From the NCBI RefSeq assembly GCF_004342175.1, contig NZ_SMAO01000003.1:248001-312000 (forward strand): 64,000 nt of DNA. The letters run 5' to 3'. Every line of letters begins with the position of its first letter. Positions within the stretch are counted from its first letter, which is position 1. Below the pieces are notes generated by a model. It ran no database searches. It was not told the origin of the DNA and was given only the letters and a program-made list of their open reading frames with translations. This document shows, piece by piece, positions 45,448-53,481 of the stretch. This DNA is from Thiobaca trueperi. GTDB lineage: Bacteria > Pseudomonadota > Gammaproteobacteria > Chromatiales > Chromatiaceae. Both the position numbers and the translations under genes were made by a program.

Positions 45448-46515
45448 ATGTTCAAATCCGGCTTCATCCGTTCCAAGGTTGCAGGCGCCCGTGGCTGGTC
45501 TGCCATCGCCCTGACGATCCTCTCGCTGACTGCCTGTGGAGAGCGGGCAGCGCCTCTGATCGAAATCGATGGCCCGACGATGGGTACCTACTATTCGGTC
45601 AAGATCGCCCGCCCACCCGCCGGCCTGACCACCGAAGGTTTGAAACCGGGACTGGAAGCCGTGCTTGATCAGGTGATCGCTGAAATTTCGACCTATGACG
45701 AAACCTCCGAATTGTCGCGGCTCAACCGCAATCCGAGCACCGACTGGATTCCGGTCTCGCCCAATCTCTATGCCGTCATCGCCGAAGGTCAGCGCATCGC
45801 CGCACTGACCGATGGCGCCTTTGACATCACCATCGGACCGCTGGTCAATCTCTGGGGCTTTGGTCCCGAGTCACGGCCCGAGACGGTGCCGAGCGCCGAG
45901 CAGATCCAGGCGGCGCGTGAGCGGGTTGGCTGGCAGAAGCTGGAACTGCGCGCCTCGCCACCGGCGGTACGCAAGGCGCGCGCCGATCTCTATATCGACC
46001 TCTCCGCCTTGGGGGAAGGGGAGGGGGCCGATCGGCTCGCGGTCTGGCTGGATGGGCAGGGCGTGACGGATTACATGATCGCGGTGGCCGGCGCCATCCG
46101 CGCCAAAGGGCTCAATGCCAAAGGCCAGCCGTGGGCGATTGCGATTGAAGAACCGCGCCCCGACCGGCGCGCCGTGCATCGCATCATTCCGGTCTCGGAT
46201 CGGGCGCTCTCGACCTCGGGCGACTATCGCAATTTCTTCGAACAGGACGGCAAACGCTATTCGCACGAGATCGACCCCGCCACCGGCGCCCCGGTCGATC
46301 GCAATCTGGGCTCGGTCACGGTCGTTGGCGACAGCGGTCGGGTGGTTGATGGTCTGGCGACCGCGCTCATGGTACTCGGCGACCAGCGCGGTCCGGCGCT
46401 GGCCGAAGCCCAGGGGCTGGCGGCCTATTTTATCGTCCGCGAGGGCGACGGCCTGCGCGGCTTCGGCACGCCGGGGTTTCAAAGCGAAGTCGAAGGCGAT
46501 GAACGGGGCGAGTGA
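45448..46515 (+). CDS. apbE: FAD:protein FMN transferase, lipoprotein
   Basis: 355 residues. A lipoprotein signal ends LSLTAC with Cys 30 as the lipidated residue. The ApbE domain has GPTMGTYYSVKI, the SELSRLNRN block, DGAFDITIGPLVNLWGFG, YSHEIDPATGAPV and VVDGLATALMVLG with the Asp and Thr of the Mg/FAD site. It attaches FMN to Thr in targets such as NqrB/NqrC or RnfG/D, outside the inner membrane. The usual GG(D/E) motif before the conserved Arg reads AGAIRAKG, so one acidic residue is missing. Targets are not in the window. Confidence 0.92.
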   Translation: MFKSGFIRSKVAGARGWSAIALTILSLTACGERAAPLIEIDGPTMGTYYSVKIARPPAGLTTEGLKPGLEAVLDQVIAEISTYDETSELSRLNRNPSTDWIPVSPNLYAVIAEGQRIAALTDGAFDITIGPLVNLWGFGPESRPETVPSAEQIQAARERVGWQKLELRASPPAVRKARADLYIDLSALGEGEGADRLAVWLDGQGVTDYMIAVAGAIRAKGLNAKGQPWAIAIEEPRPDRRAVHRIIPVSDRALSTSGDYRNFFEQDGKRYSHEIDPATGAPVDRNLGSVTVVGDSGRVVDGLATALMVLGDQRGPALAEAQGLAAYFIVREGDGLRGFGTPGFQSEVEGDERGE

Positions 46516-46541
46516 AACTGACAGGAACGATTGAACCCAGC

Positions 46542-46664
46542 CGGACGGGGCATTCGCCCCGTCCGAAACGGTTTGAGCGATGCCGATCTGTCTTCAACAC
46601 GTACGTGACGGGGTGAATACCCCGTCACGCTTGGAGCAACTGCTGGGGCGAATGAATTCGCCCC
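46542..46664. terminator. Three successive hairpins between apbE and mtaD
   Basis: CGGACGGGGC-ATTC-GCCCCGTCCG (46542-46565), CGTGACGGGG-TGAATA-CCCCGTCACG (46604-46629) and the family C palindrome GGGGCGAATGAATTCGCCCC (46645-46664) fill the convergent gap. All are perfect stems of 9-10 bp without T tracts. They probably block read-through in both directions. Confidence 0.6.
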
Positions 46665-46671
46665 TACGATC

Positions 46672-47988
46672 TTATCCCATGATCTCCAGCCGCTCGCCCC
46701 AGACCTGAGCCGTTGCGACGATCTCCGCCGTATCCAGCCGCGTAGGCATCCCGTCGCGGAGCACCTGACGCCCCTGGATCCAGACCTGACGCACCTGATG
46801 ACGCCCGGCGGCATAGACCAGTTGCGACACCGGATGATAGAGCGGCTGCGTATGCGGATCGCGCAGATCCAGGGCGACGAGGTCGGCTGACTTCCCCGGC
46901 TCCAGCGAGCCGATCTCATCCTCCAGCCCCAGGGCGCGTGCGCCGTTGATCGTCGCCATCCGCAGCGCGGCGGCAGCGGGCACGGCCGAGGCCGAGCCCG
47001 CCACGCCCTTGCCGAGCAGCGCGGCGGTGCGCATCTCGCCCAGCAGATTCAGGTCGTTGTTGCTGGCTGCGCCATCGGTGCCGAGCGCGACATTGACGCC
47101 GGCCTCCAGCAGTCTGGCGACCGGGCAGAAGCCGCTCGCCAGCTTGAGATTCGACTCCGGACAGTGCACCACATGCGCGCCGGTCTCGGCCAGCCGCGCG
47201 ATCTCGGCCTCTTCGAGCTGGGTCATGTGGATGGACACCAGATTCGGCCCGATCAGCCCCAGACGGTCCAGACGGCTCAATGGACGCTCGCCATGATCGC
47301 GCAGCGATTGGACGATCTCGTCGTGGGTCTCATGCAGATGGAGATGGATCGGCACCTCCAGCTCGTCGGCCAGGGTGCGGACCCGTTGCAGCGGCGCGTC
47401 GCAGACGGCATAAGGCGAATGCGGCGCGAAGGCGACCCGGATCAGCGGATGGTCACGATACTGATCGTGCAGGCAAAGCCCCTTGGCGATGTAGGCGTCG
47501 GCGCAATCCGCATAGCCGGTCGGAAAATCGACCACGATCATGCCGATCACGGCGCGCATCCCGGCCTCCGCCGTCACCTGCGCCGTCACGTCCGGGTGGA
47601 AATACATGTCGTTGTAGCAGGTCACACCGCCGCGCAGCATCTCCAGCACCGCCAGCCGCGTGCCGTCGCCGACGAATGCCGGATCCACCCAGCGCTGTTC
47701 GGCCGGCCAGATGTGATCGTGCAGCCAGGTCATCAACGGCAGATCGTCGGCCAGACCGCGCATCAGTGTCATGGCGGCATGGGTGTGGGCATTCACCAGT
47801 CCCGGAATCAGCACATGACCCGGCAGCTCGACCACCCGTTCGGCCTGGATCGACTGCCGCGCTTCAGCGGAAGGCAGGACTGCCAGAATGCGCCCCTCGG
47901 CAATGGCGACCGCATGCTCGGTCAGTTGCCGATCTTCGGGGTCAACAGGAAGCATCCACTGCGCATGGATCAGGAGTTCGGCTTGCAT
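46672..47988 (-). CDS. mtaD: 5-methylthioadenosine/S-adenosylhomocysteine deaminase
   Basis: 438 residues, amidohydrolase of the TRZ/ATZ group. Metal and catalytic residues: [15 protein letters not shown] (H-x-H), [26 protein letters not shown] and [20 protein letters not shown]. It deaminates methylthioadenosine to methylthioinosine, or adenosylhomocysteine to inosylhomocysteine. Start ATG 47988; a long in-frame extension upstream is spurious. It is divergent from mtnA with 68 bp between, and both act on methylthioadenosine, which supports the assignment over other amidohydrolases. Confidence 0.9.
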   Translation of the reverse strand: MQAELLIHAQWMLPVDPEDRQLTEHAVAIAEGRILAVLPSAEARQSIQAERVVELPGHVLIPGLVNAHTHAAMTLMRGLADDLPLMTWLHDHIWPAEQRWVDPAFVGDGTRLAVLEMLRGGVTCYNDMYFHPDVTAQVTAEAGMRAVIGMIVVDFPTGYADCADAYIAKGLCLHDQYRDHPLIRVAFAPHSPYAVCDAPLQRVRTLADELEVPIHLHLHETHDEIVQSLRDHGERPLSRLDRLGLIGPNLVSIHMTQLEEAEIARLAETGAHVVHCPESNLKLASGFCPVARLLEAGVNVALGTDGAASNNDLNLLGEMRTAALLGKGVAGSASAVPAAAALRMATINGARALGLEDEIGSLEPGKSADLVALDLRDPHTQPLYHPVSQLVYAAGRHQVRQVWIQGRQVLRDGMPTRLDTAEIVATAQVWGERLEIMG

Positions 47989-48056
47989 CGTGCGGTCCTT
48001 TGGTTGTGGCGTCGAATGGGAGAGAATGGCGGGCAACATGCCACAAGGAGACATTG

Positions 48057-49109
48057 ATGAAAACCACCCCCGCCATCCCCACGCCCGACGATGCCGCGCT
48101 CTGGCATGAAGGCCGTCTGTATCTGGCCGATCAGCGTCTGCTGCCTGAGCGCGCCGAGTTTCTGGTCTACGACCATGCCGCCGAGGTGGCCGACGCCATT
48201 CATGACATGGTCGTGCGTGGTGCGCCCGCCATTGGGGTGACGGCGGCCTATGGTGTGGTGCTCGCGGGACGCGATGCCTTTGCCGCCGCCGGTGCGGGCT
48301 GGAGGCAGGCCATCGAGGCCGATCTCGAACGTCTGGCGGCATCCCGTCCGACGGCGGTCAATCTCTTCTGGGCCATCCGGCGCATGCGCGACCGGATCGC
48401 GCAACTGGATGCCGCCGATCCGACCCCGGCTCTGTTGGATGAGGCGCTCGCCATCCATGAGGAAGATCGCGCCGCAAACCGGCGCATCGGCGATCTGGGT
48501 GCCGAGTTGATCGCGGGTCCGACCGACATCATCACGCACTGCAACGCGGGTGCCATCGCCACCGGCGGTTATGGCACCGCGCTGGGCGTGGTGCGCAGTG
48601 CTTATGCTGCCGGCAGGATCCGCCGTGTCTACGCCGACGAGACCCGGCCCTGGATGCAGGGCGCGCGGCTCACCGCCTGGGAGCTGATGCATGACGGTAT
48701 CCCCGTCACCCTGCAAGCCGACTGCGCGGCGGCAAGCCTGATGGCGGGCGGGACGGTCGGCTGGGTCATCGTCGGCTCGGATCGGATCGCGGCCAACGGT
48801 GACGTGGCCAACAAGATCGGCACCTATGGTCTGGCGGTCATGGCTAAATATCACGGCATCAGGGTGATGGTCGCCGCGCCGACCTCCACGGTCGATATGG
48901 CGATCAGCTCCGGCGCCGAGATCCCCATTGAGGAGCGCGATCCTGCGGAACTGCTGGGCTGCGGCGGACGGCGCATCGCCCCGGCGGGCTGTCTGGCGCG
49001 CAATCCGGTGTTTGACGTGACCCCCGCCGCGCTGGTCGATGCCATCGTCACCGAACGCGGTGTGGTGCTGAACCCGACGACCGAGAAAATGCGGGCGTTG
49101 ATGGGGTAG
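48057..49109 (+). CDS. mtnA: S-methyl-5-thioribose-1-phosphate isomerase
   Basis: 350 residues. It converts methylthioribose-1-phosphate to methylthioribulose-1-phosphate in methionine salvage. The catalytic Cys is in [20 protein letters not shown] and the Asp in [33 protein letters not shown] and [18 protein letters not shown] are also family blocks. AAGGAG sits six bases before ATG 48057. Its stop TAG is the first three bases of a family C repeat. With mtaD it suggests a methylthioinosine branch of salvage; the phosphorylase is not in the window. Confidence 0.95.
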   Translation: MKTTPAIPTPDDAALWHEGRLYLADQRLLPERAEFLVYDHAAEVADAIHDMVVRGAPAIGVTAAYGVVLAGRDAFAAAGAGWRQAIEADLERLAASRPTAVNLFWAIRRMRDRIAQLDAADPTPALLDEALAIHEEDRAANRRIGDLGAELIAGPTDIITHCNAGAIATGGYGTALGVVRSAYAAGRIRRVYADETRPWMQGARLTAWELMHDGIPVTLQADCAAASLMAGGTVGWVIVGSDRIAANGDVANKIGTYGLAVMAKYHGIRVMVAAPTSTVDMAISSGAEIPIEERDPAELLGCGGRRIAPAGCLARNPVFDVTPAALVDAIVTERGVVLNPTTEKMRALMG

Positions 49110-49202
49110 GGGCGAATTCATTCGCCCCGGCTCCGGCACCAGCTTGAGCCCGATGATACTGGCCGGTACCGCCGTAGTAGGGGCGAATAAATTCGCCCCT
49201 AC
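49107..49202. repeat. Two family C palindromes flanking a copied gdx 3' end
   Basis: TAGGGGCGAATTCATTCGCC begins at 49107 and GTAGGGGCGAATAAATTCGC at about 49175. Between them, the minus strand encodes SIIGLKLVPEP, nearly the same as the real gdx end GIIGLKLVSE. The left palindrome gives the mtnA stop TAG (49107-49109) and the right one the gdx stop TAG (49199-49201). Confidence 0.8.
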
Positions 49203-49522
49203 TCGGAAACGAGCTTGAGGCCAATGATGCCGATCAGGATCAGACCGACGAAGAAGAAACGCGCCAGGGTCGCCGGCTCGGCGAACAGCAGGATGCCGAT
49301 GACGAAAGCGCCCACCGCGCCAATGCCGGTCCAGACCGCATAGGCGGTGCCCATCGGGATGGTCTTCTGGGCGACCAGCAGACAGGCGCCGCTGGCGAGG
49401 ATGCAGAAGATGGCGAAGGCGATCCAGCCCCAATGCAGCCCCGCGTCCGTCAGGCCGAACTTGAGCCCGACCGGCCAGCCCCATTCAAACATCCCAGCAA
49501 CCACGAGATAGATCCAGGCCAT
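49199..49522 (-). CDS. gdx: SMR transporter, guanidinium exporter type (Gdx/SugE)
   Basis: 107 residues, four helices. Glu 13 and Trp 16 in MAWIYLVVAGMFEWGWPVGL, and the Gdx/SugE-specific MGTAYAVWTGIGAVGAFVIG. These proteins export guanidinium in exchange for protons. The stop is formed by a family C palindrome. I looked in the 42-bp leader for a guanidine riboswitch and saw none. Confidence 0.88.
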   Translation of the reverse strand: MAWIYLVVAGMFEWGWPVGLKFGLTDAGLHWGWIAFAIFCILASGACLLVAQKTIPMGTAYAVWTGIGAVGAFVIGILLFAEPATLARFFFVGLILIGIIGLKLVSE

Positions 49523-49564
49523 TGCAGTCGATTCTCCAGCGTGATGGGCGGTTGGGCGCCCGAG

Positions 49565-49897
49565 TCAATGTTTGAAGGGCAGAGCGATCAGTGACGAGTC
49601 GTCCGCGAACATGGCGTCGAGTCGGTCGATGTCGAGCTGTCGCTCCGTCGGCAGACTGCTTTTAAGCATCCGCAGCCGGTTCATCGTCTTTTGCGCCTGA
49701 TCGGTGCGATTCTCGGCCAGATGATCCTTGGTTTCATTCAGCAATCTCGCCAATTCATCGGGGCGGCTGGATGCCATCCCGCCAGACGGTTGCGGCGTCT
49801 CGACCCTGTCCGCTGCGGTTGGCGCGGGAGGTGGGTCGCATGCAGTCAGCATCAAGGCGATGAGCGCCCAGCAAGGGGCGAAGAAAGGCTTGTTCAT
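49565..49897 (-). CDS. Small lipoprotein, unknown function
   Basis: 110 residues. The lipobox LMLTAC puts the lipidated Cys near residue 20, followed by a Pro/Ala linker and a helical domain (RPDELARLLNETKDHLAENR, QAQKTMNRLRMLKSSLPTER). No family recognised. It is 42 bp upstream of gdx on the same strand and may share its transcript. Confidence 0.7.
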   Translation of the reverse strand: MNKPFFAPCWALIALMLTACDPPPAPTAADRVETPQPSGGMASSRPDELARLLNETKDHLAENRTDQAQKTMNRLRMLKSSLPTERQLDIDRLDAMFADDSSLIALPFKH

Positions 49898-49960
49898 GAG
49901 GGCGAGGAATGGCGCTGATCACTGTGAATTCCGGTTCGAGCAGATACACTACCGCCGCCA

Positions 49961-49988
49961 ACTGCCAACTGCCAACTGCCAACTGCCA
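49961..49988 (+). repeat. Heptanucleotide tandem repeat (ACTGCCA)4
   Basis: Four perfect copies of ACTGCCA end 9 bp before the DUF3301 start codon and so cover its ribosome-binding region. The unit differs by one base from the complement of the larger array at 53240-53442 (ACTGCAA). Confidence 0.9.
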
Positions 49989-49997
49989 AGGATACCC

Positions 49998-50312
49998 ATG
50001 AGCGATCTTCTGGCCATCTTTCTGCTGTTGCTGCTGGGCTGGTTCTGGCTCGACAGCCTGCGCGCCCGCGAGATCGCGGTCGGCATCTGTCAGGCCGCCT
50101 GCGTCCAGCGCGATCTTCAGTTTCTGGATCAGGCCGTCGCGCTGCGCCGGCTCGGGCTGGCCTGGCGCGCCGAAGGCGTGCGGCTGCGCCGGGTCTACCG
50201 CTTCGATTTCAGCGAGGAGGGCACCGGTCGGCGCAGCGGCTATCTGGTGCTGCGCGGTCTGCATCTGGAGGAACTGAGTTTCGGCCTGCCGGATCAGGTC
50301 GCGGACGCCTGA
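49998..50312 (+). CDS. DUF3301 family protein, N-terminal membrane anchor
   Basis: 104 residues. A single helix MSDLLAIFLLLLLGWFWLDS is followed by a soluble domain: RAREIAVGICQAACVQRDLQ, FLDQAVALRRLGLAWRAEGV, RLRRVYRFDFSEEGTGRRSG. This matches DUF3301, small proteins of unknown function in gammaproteobacteria. The start codon lies right after a heptanucleotide repeat that replaces a normal Shine-Dalgarno; copy-number change could alter spacing. Confidence 0.82.
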   Translation: MSDLLAIFLLLLLGWFWLDSLRAREIAVGICQAACVQRDLQFLDQAVALRRLGLAWRAEGVRLRRVYRFDFSEEGTGRRSGYLVLRGLHLEELSFGLPDQVADA

Positions 50313-50367
50313 GCGCCACGCGCGGTCGCCGTCCTCCGGCGGACGCCAAACCCTAATTTCGGGTACC

Positions 50368-50562
50368 CTAAACCGCGCCCGGTGCGACAGGCGATGTTTG
50401 GGGATTGGGCCGGCCTTGGCAGAATCGACGACGGTTGGCGCTGGCGCGGTTTAAGTCATTCAATAATATTAAATTTTAAACCGCGTCTCCACTGAGGTCG
50501 CTGGCCTCATCAGAGCTGAATACAAAATGAAAATGACGCATATTGCGCTGGACGCGGTTTAG
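50368..50562. repeat. Family A repeat pair upstream of rsmA
   Basis: Copies at 50368-50454 and 50476-50562 with a 21-bp AT-rich spacer (GTCATTCAATAATATTAAAT). The right copy shares TACAAAATGAAAATGACGCA with the right copy at 21579-21665, so the whole pair is a mobile or duplicated unit. It ends 4 bp before the rsmA start, the only pair here next to a start codon. Confidence 0.92.
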
Positions 50563-50566
50563 CGCG

Positions 50567-51367
50567 ATGGAACATCAAGCCCGCAAACGCTTCGGCCAGA
50601 ATTTTCTTCACGACCCCGGGGTCATCCAGCGTATCCATGCCGCGATCACTGCCCGCCCGGGCGAGCGGCTGGTCGAGATCGGCCCCGGTCAGGGCGCTAT
50701 CACCAGGGGTTTGCTCGCTGCCGTCGGCAGGCTTGATGTGGTCGAGCTGGACCGCGATCTCATCGAGCCGCTGCGTCAGCAGCTTGGCCCCCTGGGCGAT
50801 CTGCGCATCCATCATGGGGATGCGCTCGCTTTCGATCTCTGCCAACTGGTGGCGGATGAAGAGAAGCTTCGCGTGGTCGGCAATCTGCCCTATAACATCT
50901 CCACTCCGCTGCTCTTCCATTTCATCGACCAGGCCGATTGTCTGCTCGATCTGCATCTGATGCTGCAAAAAGAGGTCGTGGATCGCATCGTCGCCGATCC
51001 CGGCGACAAGACCTATGGACGGCTCTCGGTGATGGTGCAGAGTCGATGCAGCGCCAGCCGCCTCTTTCTGATCGGCCCCGGCGCGTTCAAACCCGCGCCC
51101 AAGGTGGAATCGGCCTTTCTGCGTCTGCGGCCCCTGCATCCCCTGCCGTATCCGATCGATGATCCGGCGCTGCATGCACGGATCGTCGCGGCGGCTTTCG
51201 GTCAGCGGCGCAAGACGCTGCGCAACAGCCTTTCCGGGCTCGTCGATCAGGCGCTCTTCGATGAGGCCGACATCGACCCGACCCGGCGCGCAGAAAATCT
51301 CGATATCGCCAGTTATGCCCGGCTGGCAAACGCCGTCTGCCGGGCGCAGCGTTCGCAGCCGGACTGA
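50567..51367 (+). CDS. rsmA: 16S rRNA dimethyladenosine transferase
   Basis: 266 residues. It dimethylates two adjacent adenosines near the 3' end of 16S rRNA. Motifs: RKRFGQNFLHDPGVIQRI, LVEIGPGQGAITRGLL (SAM site), VVELDRDLIEPL, HGDALAFDL and VVGNLPYNISTPLLFHF (the catalytic N-L-P-Y), with FGQRRKTLRNSL at the C-terminus. ATG 50567 gives the usual start. The family A repeat occupies the place of its leader and Shine-Dalgarno, so its translation signal is unusual. Confidence 0.97.
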   Translation: MEHQARKRFGQNFLHDPGVIQRIHAAITARPGERLVEIGPGQGAITRGLLAAVGRLDVVELDRDLIEPLRQQLGPLGDLRIHHGDALAFDLCQLVADEEKLRVVGNLPYNISTPLLFHFIDQADCLLDLHLMLQKEVVDRIVADPGDKTYGRLSVMVQSRCSASRLFLIGPGAFKPAPKVESAFLRLRPLHPLPYPIDDPALHARIVAAAFGQRRKTLRNSLSGLVDQALFDEADIDPTRRAENLDIASYARLANAVCRAQRSQPD

Positions 51368-51385
51368 TGACGCGGAGATGACAGC

Positions 51386-51895
51386 ATGAAACAGGCGTGG
51401 CTCAAGCAAAACAGCAGTTCTGTCCTGGTGCTCCTGGCGGTGCTGGCGCTGGTGCTGCTGATGGGCGTGCAGATGCGTCAGCGCGGCAATCCCAATCCGG
51501 TCGCCTATCCGGGGCCATCGGGTCTGCCGCAGGTGGTGCTGAAAGAGAATGGCGTCCACCAGTATGTGGTCACCGGACGCATCAATGGCGAGCCGGTGGA
51601 GTTCCTGGTGGATACGGGCTGCGCCGATGTCGCCATGTCCTATTGGCTGGCGCAGCGTCTGAGGCTGCCATTGCAACAGGGGGAGATGCATGTGACCGGC
51701 AATGGCAATGTGCAGGGCTGGTCCGCCCGGCTCGATTCGGTCGATGTCGGCGGGCTGATCGTGCGGCAGGTGAATGCGACCGTACTGCCGAACCTTCAGG
51801 GCGGTCAGGTGCTGCTGGGCATGGCCTATCTGCGTCATATGGAGGTCATCCTCGCCGGTGGCGAGATGACCCTGCGGCCTGACGTCAATCGTTGA
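51386..51895 (+). CDS. Membrane-anchored retropepsin-like aspartic protease (clan AA)
   Basis: 169 residues. An N-terminal helix (SVLVLLAVLALVLLMGVQM) anchors a periplasmic domain with VEFLVDTGCADVAMSYWLAQ, the single D-T-G active-site motif of retropepsins, which act as dimers. Downstream, GWSARLDSVDVGGLIVRQVN and GGQVLLGMAYLRHMEVILAG match the TIGR02281-type proteins. The residue after DTG is Cys rather than the more usual Ala/Ser. 18 bp after rsmA. Convergent overlap of 11 bp with the next gene. Confidence 0.85.
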   Translation: MKQAWLKQNSSSVLVLLAVLALVLLMGVQMRQRGNPNPVAYPGPSGLPQVVLKENGVHQYVVTGRINGEPVEFLVDTGCADVAMSYWLAQRLRLPLQQGEMHVTGNGNVQGWSARLDSVDVGGLIVRQVNATVLPNLQGGQVLLGMAYLRHMEVILAGGEMTLRPDVNR

Positions 51896-53192
51896 AATAA
51901 CCCTGTTTGTGCAAGCGTGCCTTCATGCGCCGGATCCCGAGCCAGGCCGCGCCGACGATGACCGGCGCCGCCAGACCGGTAGTATAGGTGGCGTCGAGCG
52001 GCAGACCGTGGGCCTCCAGTCCTTTCAGCAGATAGCCGACCAGCCCGACCCCGTAATAACCGATGGCGATCACCGAGAGCCCTTCGACGGTTTCCTGCAA
52101 TCGCAGTTGCAACTGGGCGCGCCGGTTCATGGACTCCAGCAGATTCTGATTCTGCTTTTGCAGCCCGACCTCGACCCGAGCGCGCAACAGACTGGTCAGA
52201 CGCGCCGCGCGCTCGGCGAGATTCTGCTGGCGTCTGGCGGTCGATTCGCAGGTGGCGATCGCCGGGGCGAGACGGGCGTCGAGAAATTCAGAGAAGGTCT
52301 GCAAACCTTCGATGCGCCGCTGGCGCAGCTCTTCGAGCCGTTGCTGGATGACCTTGTAATAGGCGCGCGAGGCATCGAAGCGCGAACTGGTGCGCGCCGC
52401 CAGGGTCTCGATCTCGGCCGCCAGGGTGGTCAGCTCGGCCAGGAGTTCGGCATCCGGCACGCCGCTGCCGAAGGCGTCCTCATCGGCCATTCGCGCCGCC
52501 ACTTCCACCAGCCGACGGTCGGCATTGCTCAGACAGCCATTGGCCTCGCGCGCGACGGGCAGACCCAGCAGCGCCATGGCGCGGTAGGAATTGATTTCGA
52601 GGAAGCGTTTGGCCGAGCGGCCGGCCTGATTATCGGACAGCCCCCGATCACGCAGCAGGATTCGCGAACAGCCATCGCTGTGGATCCGCAGATCCGACCA
52701 GGCGAGCGCTGCGCCATTCACCACTTCCGAGCCGATGATGACATTGCCGGCAAAGAGTTCGCTCAGTTCCTCGCTGCTGCGCTCGGGCATGTCGCGCGAT
52801 TCGAGCGCCAGCGAGACGGCGGCGACGACCTCGCCCGGCATCTCGGCCAGCCAGTCGCGCGGAAGCTCATTGAGCACCGGATAGGCGAAGGGATGCACGA
52901 AGGCGCCCTGTTTGCTGAAGGTGTAGGTCACAAACTCGGTGTGACGCTCCCAGCGCAGCCGGATGTCGCCAAGCCGGGCTGAATAATACTGATCGATCAT
53001 TTCCGGCTGTGGCAGGCCATAATGCTCAAGCAGCCGTCGCAGATGCCGGACATTGCGGCCACTGCCTTTTTCGCCACAGAGGGACGCAAGATGTGAGACA
53101 CGCTCAGGTGCGTGCAGCGGCTCATAGGTGCGCGCATGCAGCTCGGCGATGCCCTGATGACGGAGCGGATGTTCCTTGAATGGCAATGGCAT
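51885..53192 (-). CDS. DUF3422 family protein with two C-terminal membrane helices
   Basis: 435 residues. Conserved blocks: KEHPLRHQGIAELHARTYEP, RWERHTEFVTYTFSKQG, INSYRAMALLGLPVAREANG, and a long coiled coil (residues about 250-375). Two hydrophobic helices (VEGLSVIAIGYYGVGLVGYL, TGLAAPVIVGAAWLGI) and a basic tail follow. This matches DUF3422, uncharacterised inner-membrane proteins whose helices resemble those of magnesium or ion-channel-like families. The promoter side holds a family C repeat and two heptanucleotide arrays. Confidence 0.85.
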   Translation of the reverse strand: MPLPFKEHPLRHQGIAELHARTYEPLHAPERVSHLASLCGEKGSGRNVRHLRRLLEHYGLPQPEMIDQYYSARLGDIRLRWERHTEFVTYTFSKQGAFVHPFAYPVLNELPRDWLAEMPGEVVAAVSLALESRDMPERSSEELSELFAGNVIIGSEVVNGAALAWSDLRIHSDGCSRILLRDRGLSDNQAGRSAKRFLEINSYRAMALLGLPVAREANGCLSNADRRLVEVAARMADEDAFGSGVPDAELLAELTTLAAEIETLAARTSSRFDASRAYYKVIQQRLEELRQRRIEGLQTFSEFLDARLAPAIATCESTARRQQNLAERAARLTSLLRARVEVGLQKQNQNLLESMNRRAQLQLRLQETVEGLSVIAIGYYGVGLVGYLLKGLEAHGLPLDATYTTGLAAPVIVGAAWLGIRRMKARLHKQGYFND

Positions 53193-53207
53193 GGTGCAGG
53201 CTTTCCT

Positions 53208-53231
53208 GTAGGTGCGAATTCATTCGCACAG
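53208..53231. repeat. Family C-like palindrome
   Basis: TGTAGGTGCGAATTCATTCGCACAGG in outline: the palindrome TGCGAATT/CATTCGCA (53213-53228) with one G:C changed relative to the other family C copies. It lies 15 bp upstream of the DUF3422 start on the minus strand. Confidence 0.65.
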
Positions 53232-53239
53232 GCGTTGTG

Positions 53240-53442
53240 GCAGTTTGCAGTTTGCAGTTTGCAGTTTGCAGTTTGCAGTTTGCAGTTTGCAGTTTGCAGT
53301 TTGCAGTTTGCAGTTTGCAGTTTGCAGTTTGCAGTTTGCAGTTTGCAGTTTGCAGTTTGCAGTTTGCAGTTTGCAGTTTGCAGTTTGCAGTTTGCAGTTT
53401 GCAGTTTGCAGTTTGCAGTTTGCAGTTTGCAGTTTGCAGTTT
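53240..53442. repeat. Heptanucleotide microsatellite (GCAGTTT)29
   Basis: 203 bp made of 29 perfect units of GCAGTTT, without a mismatch. No stop occurs in any frame on either strand, so apparent long frames through it are artefacts. Perfect identity implies recent expansion by slippage. It is 48 bp from the DUF3422 start and about 190 bp from the SUMF1-like gene. Confidence 0.98.
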
Positions 53443-53481
53443 GTTTACTTGATTCTGAAAAGTTCCCGTCGGATCATCGTT

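Noticed and set aside
47280-48056. Long N-terminal extension of mtnA
   Set aside because: The in-frame extension is Arg/Pro-rich shadow of mtaD; the real start at 48057 has a strong Shine-Dalgarno and the family N-terminus.
49523-49564. Possible guanidine riboswitch before gdx
   Set aside because: The leader is only about 40 bp and shows neither the ACGR-loop hairpins of guanidine-II nor the other known folds.
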